From the NCBI GenBank assembly GCA_030152405.1, contig JASLJL010000377.1, positions 1 through 6,974 on the forward strand: a stretch of 6,974 nucleotides of DNA, written 5' to 3'. Below, in pieces: positions 1 through 4,751 of this stretch. Within the stretch, counting starts at the first letter, position 1. Each line of letters starts with the position of its first letter. Source of the stretch: Gordonia sp. (in: high G+C Gram-positive bacteria). Its GTDB lineage: Bacteria; Actinomycetota; Actinomycetes; Mycobacteriales; Mycobacteriaceae. Below the pieces are notes generated by a model. It was not told the DNA's origin. It did not search any database and worked only from the letters and a program-made list of their open reading frames with translations. Position numbers and translations under genes: made by a program.

Positions 1-104
1 TGCTGCGAGACCTCTCGCAGCATGTCGTAGTCGAGCGCGTTGCGCTTGGCCTCGCGGGCCAGCTCGATGGTCGTCACTGGTCCGTCTGAAGTGCTCACGA
101 TCAT
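1..104 (-). CDS. Enoyl-CoA hydratase/isomerase family protein, N-terminal fragment
   Basis: This is the first 34 codons of a minus-strand gene that leaves the window at base 1. The visible protein begins MIVSTSDGPVTTIELAREAK and continues RNALDYDMLREVSQ. The pattern 'V-x-x-I-x-L-x-R-x-x-K-R-N-A-L' followed by a short helix is the usual first strand and turn of the crotonase (enoyl-CoA hydratase/isomerase) superfamily, where K-R-N-A-L is the CoA-binding loop. Members act on acyl-CoA thioesters, most often in beta-oxidation; the oxyanion-hole and catalytic residues lie outside the window, so the exact reaction cannot be given. I chose the ATG at 104-102 because a TAGTCT -10 box ends 6 bases before it and no Shine-Dalgarno sequence is present. 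GTG codons at 98 and 77 are weaker alternatives. A terminator separates the gene from the upstream FKBP gene, so it is probably a separate transcription unit. Confidence 0.8.
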   Translation of the reverse strand, partial: MIVSTSDGPVTTIELAREAKRNALDYDMLREVSQ

Positions 105-116
105 GACGGCAGACTA
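105..116 (-). promoter_or_regulatory. Candidate leaderless promoter of the enoyl-CoA hydratase gene
   Basis: On the minus strand TAGTCT (116-111) fits the actinobacterial TANNNT -10 pattern. It is followed by GCCGTC and then the ATG at 104. That spacing puts the transcription start on or next to the A of the ATG, the leaderless arrangement common in mycobacteria and relatives. No Shine-Dalgarno sequence precedes the ATG, which agrees. I see no convincing -35 box. Confidence 0.5.
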
Positions 117-150
117 CCCAGGACCTTCGGCCGATGTGCGCCCAGGACGA

Positions 151-192
151 GGAAAACCTCTCGACTCCGCACAAGAAGCGGTTTCGAGAGGT
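151..192 (-). terminator. Rho-independent terminator of the gltA-FKBP operon
   Basis: A 9-bp stem pairs 156-164 (ACCTCTCGA) with 184-192 (TCGAGAGGT). Inside it, after a 2x2 internal loop, CCGC (167-170) pairs with GCGG (178-181) around a 7-base loop. Read on the minus strand, the hairpin starts 16 bases after the FKBP stop codon and runs directly into GGTTTTCC, a short T-tract. It should stop transcription of the gltA-FKBP operon before the enoyl-CoA hydratase gene. The T-tract is short, as is usual in actinobacteria. Confidence 0.7.
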
Positions 193-207
193 CTTCTACG
201 AGATGTC

Positions 208-573
208 TTAAGCGCCGAGCAGGTCGATCACGAAGATCAGCGTCTTGCCGGAGAGGCGATGGCCCGCACCTTCGGGGCCGTACGCCAGTAGCGGGGGCAC
301 GACGAGGCGACGACGTCCACCGACCTTCATGCCGGGGATGCCCTCCTGCCAGCCGGGGATCAGCGCGTCGAGCGGGAAGTTGGCCGACTGACCGCGGTCC
401 CACGACGAGTCGAACTCCTCGCCGGTCTCGAACTCGACGCCGACGTAGTGCACGTCGACCATGCCGCCGCGCTGTGCCTCGGCGCCGTCGCCGACGATGA
501 TGTCCGTGATCTCCAGCTCCGCGGGCGCGGGGCCCTCCGGGAACTCGACCTCGGGCTTGGTGTTCTCAGCCAT
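208..573 (-). CDS. fkpA: FKBP-type peptidyl-prolyl cis-trans isomerase, single domain
   Basis: A 121-residue protein made of a short acidic N-terminal tail (about 1-20) and one FKBP domain (about 21-121). It has no signal peptide, lipobox or membrane segment, so it should be cytosolic; despite the symbol it is unlike the periplasmic E. coli FkpA. It catalyses cis-trans isomerisation of X-Pro bonds during folding. The residues lining the FK506/proline pocket of FKBP12 all have counterparts: Y43 (VHYVG), F54-D55 (EEFDSS), R60, F66, L71-I72 and W75 (LIPGWQEG), Y98 (LLAYGP) and F114 (LIFVIDLL). The ATG at 573 is 3 bases after the gltA stop codon. A GGGAG motif 10 bases before the ATG lies inside the end of gltA, so the two genes are probably co-transcribed and translationally coupled. 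The symbol follows the gene beside gltA in Corynebacterium glutamicum, recalled from memory. The family call is very sure; the client protein is inferred only from context. Confidence 0.95.
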   Translation of the reverse strand: MAENTKPEVEFPEGPAPAELEITDIIVGDGAEAQRGGMVDVHYVGVEFETGEEFDSSWDRGQSANFPLDALIPGWQEGIPGMKVGGRRRLVVPPLLAYGPEGAGHRLSGKTLIFVIDLLGA

Positions 574-576
574 GAT

Positions 577-1887
577 TCAGCGGTCTCCCATCGACTGGTA
601 GTCGCGCTCGGTGTAGCCGGTGTACAGCTGACGCGGACGACCGATCTTGGTGGTCGGGTCGTTGTGCATCTCGCGCCAGTGAGCGATCCAGCCGGGGAGG
701 CGGCCCAGGGCGAAGAGGACGGTGAACATGCGCGTCGGGAAGCCCATCGCGCGGTAGATGACGCCGGTGTAGAAGTCGACGTTCGGGTACAGGCGACGCT
801 CGATGAAGTAGTCGTCGTTCAGCGCGACCTCTTCGAGACCCTTGGCGATGTCGAGCAGATCATCCTGGACGCCGAGCGTCGAGAGGATCTGGTCGGCGGT
901 CTCCTTGACGATCGCGGCGCGCGGATCGTAGTTCTTGTAGACGCGGTGACCGAAGCCCATGAGCTTCACGCCGTCTTCCTTGTTCTTGACCTTGTTCATG
1001 AAGGCCTTGGTGTCGCCACCGGAAGCGCGGATCTCGTCGAGCATCTCCAGCACTGCCTGGTTGGCGCCGCCGTGCAGCGGGCCCCAGAGTGCGTTGATGC
1101 CGCCCGAGATGGACGTGAACAGGTTCGCCTGCGACGAGCCGACGAGGCGCACGGTCGACGTCGAGCAGTTCTGCTCGTGATCGGCGTGGAGGATGAACAG
1201 CATGTCGAGCGCCTTGGCGACGTCCGGGTTCACCTCGTACGGCTCAGCCGGGAAGCCGAACGTCATGCGGAGGAAGTTCTCGACCAGGCTCAGCGAGTTG
1301 TCCGGGTAGAGGAACGGCTGGCCCTGCGACTTCTTGTACGCGTAGGCGGCGATCGTCGGCAGCTTCGCGAGAAGGCGGATGGTGGCCAGCTCGACCTGCT
1401 CGGGATCCTTCGGATCGGGCGAGTCCTGGTAGTAGGCGCTCAGCGCGTTGACGGCGCTGGAGACGACGGGCATCGGGTGCGCGTTGCGCGGGAAGCCGTC
1501 GAAGAACCGCTTGAGGTCCTCGTGGAGCAGCGTGTGCCGCTGGATCTTGTTCGTGAACTCATCGAGCTGAGCCTGCGTCGGCAGCTCGCCGTAGATGAGG
1601 AGGTAACTGACCTCGATGAACGTCGACTTCCCGGCCAACTGGTCGATCGGGTAGCCGCGGTAACGCAGGATGCCCGCGTCGCCGTCGATGTAAGTGATCG
1701 CCGACTTGGTCGACGCGGTGTTGACGAAGCCTCCGTCGAAGGTCGTCATACCGGTCTGCGACAGGAACGAGCCCAGTGCGACCGAGTCACTGCCTTCCGA
1801 AGCCTTCAGAATCGGCAGGTCGATCTTTCCACCGGGGTAGGTGAAAGTACCGTTCTGCTGTTCGGCGGCGCCATTCTCCACGGACAC
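577..1887 (-). CDS. gltA: Citrate synthase (hexameric, GltA type)
   Basis: Condenses acetyl-CoA and oxaloacetate to citrate and CoA, the entry step of the TCA cycle, in the cytosol. The 436 residues match the usual length of the large bacterial (E. coli GltA-like) form, with an N-terminal beta-rich region (about 1-70) that the short form lacks. The catalytic triad is present: H272 (GPLHGGAN), H314 (GFGHRVYKNYDPRA) and D371 (PNVDFYTG). The oxaloacetate-binding region LHADHEQNCSTST is at 234-245, with arginines at R323 and in the RPR motif at 417-419. From memory the sequence is very close to mycobacterial GltA2. The start is a GTG at 1887 (MSVENGAAEQ), preceded by AAGGGG (1898-1893) with 5 bases of spacing. 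The FKBP gene follows after 3 bases. The leader contains inverted repeats that could carry transcriptional control. Confidence 0.98.
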   Translation of the reverse strand: MSVENGAAEQQNGTFTYPGGKIDLPILKASEGSDSVALGSFLSQTGMTTFDGGFVNTASTKSAITYIDGDAGILRYRGYPIDQLAGKSTFIEVSYLLIYGELPTQAQLDEFTNKIQRHTLLHEDLKRFFDGFPRNAHPMPVVSSAVNALSAYYQDSPDPKDPEQVELATIRLLAKLPTIAAYAYKKSQGQPFLYPDNSLSLVENFLRMTFGFPAEPYEVNPDVAKALDMLFILHADHEQNCSTSTVRLVGSSQANLFTSISGGINALWGPLHGGANQAVLEMLDEIRASGGDTKAFMNKVKNKEDGVKLMGFGHRVYKNYDPRAAIVKETADQILSTLGVQDDLLDIAKGLEEVALNDDYFIERRLYPNVDFYTGVIYRAMGFPTRMFTVLFALGRLPGWIAHWREMHNDPTTKIGRPRQLYTGYTERDYQSMGDR

Positions 1888-1892
1888 ACAAA

Positions 1893-1898
1893 CCCCTT
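1893..1898 (-). promoter_or_regulatory. Ribosome binding site of gltA
   Basis: AAGGGG on the minus strand lies 5 bases before the GTG at 1887. It fits the anti-Shine-Dalgarno sequence well and decides the non-ATG start. It stands out here because the other transcription-unit starts in the window appear leaderless or lack a clear site. Confidence 0.7.
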
Positions 1899-1916
1899 AG
1901 CAATCGCGGGTGAGCA

Positions 1917-1949
1917 GTTGTTGGGTAACAACCTAGTCGTCTTTCGACT
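1917..1949 (-). promoter_or_regulatory. Two adjacent inverted repeats and possible -10 box in the gltA leader
   Basis: GTTGTT (1917-1922) and AACAAC (1927-1932) form a perfect 6-bp inverted repeat with a 4-base centre. Two bases further out, AGTCG (1935-1939) and CGACT (1945-1949) form a second one with a 5-base centre. On the minus strand TAGGTT (1935-1930) fits TANNNT and bridges the two repeats, with no good -35 box (TTGGGC at 19 bases is weak). They could be operators across a gltA promoter or hairpins in a leader RNA; the sequence alone does not decide. I recognise no regulator motif: there is no GlxR-type TGTGA-N6-TCACA. Confidence 0.35.
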
Positions 1950-2003
1950 CAGCCGCCCAACGAGGGTCCCTGGGGATCTCCACAGGCTCCTCATGCGCGC
2001 GGC

Positions 2004-2020
2004 CGACGACTCTCTCGTCG
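2004..2020. repeat. Inverted repeat between gltA and pxpB
   Basis: CGACGA (2004-2009) and TCGTCG (2015-2020) pair perfectly around a 5-base centre. After one mismatched pair the flanking GG (2001-2002) and CC (2022-2023) could pair as well. A TAAGCT sequence on the minus strand (2033-2028) could be a distal gltA -10 box. If it is used, this repeat would sit at the very start of a gltA leader of about 130 bases. It may be a leader hairpin or protein site; its function is unknown. Confidence 0.3.
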
Positions 2021-2049
2021 CCCGCTCAGCTTACTCATACGGCCCGCAG

Positions 2050-2089
2050 CCGCTCGCGCGCCCAGTAGCGTGAGCACATGCGCGAGCGG
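2050..2089 (+). promoter_or_regulatory. Candidate leaderless pxpB promoter with flanking 10-bp inverted repeat
   Basis: TAGCGT (2066-2071) fits TANNNT and ends 6 bases before the ATG at 2078, with no Shine-Dalgarno sequence, so pxpBC is probably transcribed from the start codon itself. No -35 box is evident. CCGCTCGCGC (2050-2059) and GCGCGAGCGG (2080-2089) are perfect 10-bp inverted copies, 20 bases apart, placed symmetrically around the -10 box. A second, imperfect partner of the left arm (GCGTGAGC, 2068-2075) overlaps the -10 box. This geometry suits a repressor operator, but GC-rich inverted repeats also arise by chance. Confidence 0.45.
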
Positions 2090-2767
2090 ACTGCGGGAGA
2101 CGACGGGCTCCTCCTCGACTTCGGTTCCACGGATCGTCCCGCATGGATCGCCGCGCGGGTCGCCGACGCTCTTCGCAGCGCCGCGGAAGACGGCCGCTTG
2201 GCCCTGTCCGACGTGGTGGCCTGCGCGGAAACCGTTCTGGTGGAGGCACTTGCCGGAACCGGCCTGAACGAGCTCGGCGTCCAGCGAGTTGTGCACGACG
2301 TGCTGGCCGACAAGCCGTCACCCGAAGGCGGAGAGCTCCGTTCGGTGACGTCTGCCGTGGTGATCCCGGTGTCGTACGACGGAATGGATCTGCCGTCGGC
2401 GGCCACCGCGGCGGGCTGTTCCGTCGATCGGCTGATCCAGGCGCACACTCATCTCACGTGGACGGTGCAGTTCATGGGCTTCGCTCCGGGATTCGGATAC
2501 CTGGTGCCCGAAGACGGCAGCGACCCGTCCCACACCGAACTGCTGGGCAGGCTGAGCCGACGCGACGAGTCGCGACCGGCCGTGCCCTCCGGGTCGGTCG
2601 CGGTGGCGGCCGGCTACAGCGCAGTCTATCCGCGCGTGAGTCCGGGAGGATGGCATCTCATCGGCCGCACCGACACCGTGTTGTGGGACTCGTCGATCAC
2701 TCCTCCCGCGCTGCTGTCGGCGGGCACACGCGTCCGCTTCGTCCGCGCCGAAGAGGTGCTGGGATGA
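2078..2767 (+). CDS. pxpB: 5-oxoprolinase subunit PxpB (allophanate hydrolase subunit 1 family)
   Basis: Subunit of the ATP-dependent PxpABC 5-oxoprolinase, which opens 5-oxo-L-proline (pyroglutamate) to L-glutamate. The 229-residue protein is of normal length and carries the carboxyltransferase-like CT_C_D domain. Family landmarks are VQFMGFAPGFGYL (about 130-142), the VPSGSVAVAAGYSAVYPR stretch (about 169-186) and SPGGWHLIGRT (about 188-198). The N-terminal part (about 1-75) matches the usual small alpha/beta domain of the family. It is soluble, without a signal peptide. The ATG at 2078 is chosen from its leaderless -10 box. The gene overlaps pxpC by 4 bases (ATGA), so translation is probably coupled. 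Older annotations call this family urea amidolyase or allophanate hydrolase subunit 1, or KipI-like. Two separate adjacent subunits without an amidase gene favour 5-oxoprolinase. No pxpA is visible. Confidence 0.92.
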   Translation: MRERTAGDDGLLLDFGSTDRPAWIAARVADALRSAAEDGRLALSDVVACAETVLVEALAGTGLNELGVQRVVHDVLADKPSPEGGELRSVTSAVVIPVSYDGMDLPSAATAAGCSVDRLIQAHTHLTWTVQFMGFAPGFGYLVPEDGSDPSHTELLGRLSRRDESRPAVPSGSVAVAAGYSAVYPRVSPGGWHLIGRTDTVLWDSSITPPALLSAGTRVRFVRAEEVLG

Positions 2768-3642
2768 CGCCCGCCGAGTTCACCGTCTGCTCGACCGGAC
2801 CGCTCAGCACTGTGCAGGACCGTGGACGGGCCGGTCTCGCTCACCTCGGAGTGCCGCGGTCGGGCGCAGCGGATCTCGAGTCGTTCGCGCTGGCGAACCG
2901 GCTCGTCGGCAACCGTCCCGACGCCGCGTGCATCGAGGTGACGCTCGGCGGATTCTCCGCACGCGTGCACGGGACCGCGTTGATCGCGGTGTCGGGCCCG
3001 GCCACACGAGTGCGCGTCGACGGTCACGACGTCGGAAGCCATTCGGCGGTCCCCTTGCGGAACGGACAGTCGGTGTCGGTGACGGCGCCGCGCCTCGGGT
3101 GCCGGAACTACGTCGCGGTGCGCGGCGGGTTCGACGCTCCACTCGAGCTGGGGTCACGGTCGACAGACACGCTCTCCGGTTTGGGACCGGCCCCGCTTCA
3201 GGTCACCGACCACCTCCTGGTCGGCGACCTCGCCGGAGACTGGCCCGCGACGATGCTCGCCCCGCCGCCCGCCTCGGCCACCGAGCCGTCGGTGGTGTTG
3301 ACGGTGCGGCCCGGCCCTCGTGCCGACCGTCTCGTCGATCCGGGTCTTCTCGTGATGAGCCGATGGGTGGTGAACCCGGCGTCCAACCGGATCGGCGTTC
3401 GCGTCGACCGTCCCGCCGGCTCCACCGAGCCCGCGCTGGCGCACCGCGACCTTCCGCAACTGCTGTCGGAGGGCGTGCCGCTCGGCGGCGTACAAGTGCC
3501 GCCGAGCGGGCAGCCGGTGATCTTCCTCGCCGACCACCCGGTGACCGGCGGGTATCCCGTCGTCGCCGTGTTGACTCCGGCGTCGCTGATCAAGGCCGCA
3601 CAACTGGTGGCGGGCGACTCCGTCAGATTCGTCGTCGGTTGA
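2764..3642 (+). CDS. pxpC: 5-oxoprolinase subunit PxpC (allophanate hydrolase subunit 2 family)
   Basis: Partner of PxpB in the ATP-dependent cleavage of 5-oxoproline to glutamate. The 292 residues form one CT_A_B (biotin-dependent carboxyltransferase-like) domain. Landmarks are VQDRGRAGLAHLGVPRSGAAD (residues 17-37), ANRLVGN (44-50), NYVAVRGGFD (115-124), SNRIGVRV (207-214), and the long conserved C-terminal block from SEGVPLGG (235-242) through QVPPSGQPVIFLADHPVTGG (244-263). The start is the ATG at 2764, which shares ATGA with the pxpB stop; a GAAGAGG stretch just upstream can serve as ribosome binding site. A much longer reading frame open upstream in this phase is an overlap with pxpB, not an extension. 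The gene ends 52 bases before the next gene, which has its own promoter. Fusions of PxpB and PxpC are common elsewhere; here they are separate. Confidence 0.92.
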   Translation: MTPAEFTVCSTGPLSTVQDRGRAGLAHLGVPRSGAADLESFALANRLVGNRPDAACIEVTLGGFSARVHGTALIAVSGPATRVRVDGHDVGSHSAVPLRNGQSVSVTAPRLGCRNYVAVRGGFDAPLELGSRSTDTLSGLGPAPLQVTDHLLVGDLAGDWPATMLAPPPASATEPSVVLTVRPGPRADRLVDPGLLVMSRWVVNPASNRIGVRVDRPAGSTEPALAHRDLPQLLSEGVPLGGVQVPPSGQPVIFLADHPVTGGYPVVAVLTPASLIKAAQLVAGDSVRFVVG

Positions 3643-3657
3643 CTCGCCGTCGTCACC

Positions 3658-3686
3658 TTGCCAGCAGAATGAGACGCAACTAGAGT
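3658..3686 (+). promoter_or_regulatory. Sigma-70-type promoter of the MpaB-family gene
   Basis: TTGCCA (3658-3663, five of six matches to TTGACA) is separated by exactly 17 bases from TAGAGT (3681-3686, matching TANNNT). The -10 box ends 8 bases before the ATG at 3695, so the transcript would begin at or within a few bases of the start codon, effectively leaderless. This is the best-formed promoter in the window. It gives the gene its own control, separate from pxpBC. Confidence 0.65.
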
Positions 3687-3696
3687 TTCGTCTCAT
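3669..3696. promoter_or_regulatory. 28-bp palindromic operator over the MpaB-family promoter
   Basis: The half-site ATGAGACGCAACTA (3669-3682) and the reverse complement of the right half, ATGAGACGAAACTC (from 3683-3696), agree at 12 of 14 positions. The outer 8 bp (ATGAGACG/CGTCTCAT) are perfect. The palindrome covers part of the promoter spacer, all of the -10 box, the likely transcription start and the first two bases of the start codon. Length, symmetry and position are typical of a TetR-family repressor site. No regulator gene is in the window, and I do not recognise the motif as that of a named regulator. Confidence 0.65.
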
Positions 3697-4693
3697 GACT
3701 GAGGTGCTGCCCCCGCTCGGGCCCGACTCCGTGACGTGGCGCTACTTCGGTGACTGGCGCGGCATGCTGATGGGCCTGTGGTCCGGCTCGATGCAGAACA
3801 TGCATCCGAAGCTCGCTGCCGGGGTGTGGGATCACTCCGACTTCTTCGGCGAACGCTGGGAGCGTCTGATGCGGTCGCTGTACCCGATCAGCGGGGTCGT
3901 CTTCGACCAGACACCGGAGACCGGCGCGCAGGTCCGCGACTATCACCGAACCATCAAGGGCACGATGAACGACGGCGAGCGCTATCACGCGCTCGATCCC
4001 GACGTCTTCTACTGGGCCCACGCCACGTTCTGGTACGGCAACATCCGCTGCGCCGAGGCGTTCGGCCCGCCGATCTCCGAGGCGGACAAGCGTCGCCTGT
4101 TCGAGGAGTCGCGCGCCTGGTACTCGATGTACGGCGTCAGCATGCGACCGTGCCCCGACACCTACGAGGAGTTCCTCGAGTACTGGGACCACATGTGCCG
4201 ACACGTCCTCCGCGACCACGAAGCCGTGCGGACCGTTCTCGACATCACCGTCCTCCCTCCCCCGCCGTGGGCCGCGGCCTGGATGCCCGCGTGGTTGTGG
4301 AAGCGGCAGGTCGCCGTCGTCCAACGGATGTTCCTGTGGATCACCACCGGCCTGTACGACGAGCCGGTCCGCGAGATGATGGGCCTGACCTGGACTGACG
4401 CCGATCAACGACGATTCCGACTGTTCGGGAAGGCCGTCAACAGCGGGATGAAGCTGCTTCCGGCTCGGTATCGACGTCATCCACGAGCACGTGACGCCGA
4501 CGACCGCCTGACCGGTCGCGTCGCCGCCGACGCTCCCCTTCTGGAGACCCCCGTCCGCAATCTTCCCACCGGCGCCGAGCGCGACAGCCCGATCCACTAC
4601 TGCCCGGTCACCGCTGCCCGCCGCGCCAACCTGCCCTGGCAGAGCAACGACACCGCCGCCCCGACTCCCGCTGCCGGAATCGACTCCCGCTAA
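3695..4693 (+). CDS. DUF2236 / oxygenase MpaB family protein
   Basis: A 332-residue member of the DUF2236 (MpaB/latex-clearing-protein-like) family. Known members are heme-b oxygenases such as Lcp rubber oxygenase, or late-pathway oxygenases such as fungal MpaB; most actinobacterial members have no known substrate. Family features seen are QNMHPKLAAGVWDHSDFF (34-51), the Arg-rich ERWERLMRS (53-61), YHRTIKGTMNDGERYHALDP (83-102), FYWAHATF (105-112) and LLPARYRRHPRARDADDRL (254-272). H84 is a plausible axial heme ligand by position, which is inference. The common RT after the arginine helix is R60-S61 here. A hydrophobic stretch (about 192-220) is typical of the fold. There is no Tat or Sec signal, so it should be intracellular, unlike Lcp. 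Residues from about 275 to the end form a Pro/Ala/Thr-rich tail. The start is fixed by its promoter and the family N-terminus. Function is unknown, probably oxidation of a hydrophobic substrate. Confidence 0.85.
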   Translation: MTEVLPPLGPDSVTWRYFGDWRGMLMGLWSGSMQNMHPKLAAGVWDHSDFFGERWERLMRSLYPISGVVFDQTPETGAQVRDYHRTIKGTMNDGERYHALDPDVFYWAHATFWYGNIRCAEAFGPPISEADKRRLFEESRAWYSMYGVSMRPCPDTYEEFLEYWDHMCRHVLRDHEAVRTVLDITVLPPPPWAAAWMPAWLWKRQVAVVQRMFLWITTGLYDEPVREMMGLTWTDADQRRFRLFGKAVNSGMKLLPARYRRHPRARDADDRLTGRVAADAPLLETPVRNLPTGAERDSPIHYCPVTAARRANLPWQSNDTAAPTPAAGIDSR

Positions 4694-4711
4694 TTGTCGG
4701 ACCATTAGCGG
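4687..4711. terminator. Hairpin between convergent genes, possible bidirectional terminator
   Basis: CCGCTAAT (4687-4694) and ATTAGCGG (4704-4711) are perfect 8-bp inverted copies around a 9-base centre. The centre is itself nearly symmetric: GTC (4696-4698) and GAC (4700-4702) could also pair. The stop codon of the MpaB-family gene (4691-4693) lies inside the left arm, and the convergent MFS gene ends 40 bases further right. The position suits a terminator serving both strands. There is no T-tract on either side, so it would be of the tract-less kind proposed for actinobacteria. A protein site is an alternative. Confidence 0.5.
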
Positions 4712-4751
4712 CAACAGACGCGTGCTGCGTGAGTGAGACCGCCGCCACCGT

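Noticed and set aside
448..2073. Long plus-strand open frame (541 codons) opposite gltA and the FKBP gene
   Set aside because: It is antisense to two unmistakable genes. Its translation is rich in Val, Arg, Glu and Asp, as expected from the reverse phase of GC-rich coding DNA, and shows no recognisable domain.
2143..2763. Extension of pxpC upstream to a 499-residue protein
   Set aside because: The added part overlaps pxpB out of phase and is Arg/Gly-rich. The family N-terminus fits the ATG at 2764.
3680..4714. Minus-strand open frame (344 codons) opposite the MpaB-family gene
   Set aside because: It is antisense to a gene with clear DUF2236 motifs, and its own translation shows no domain.
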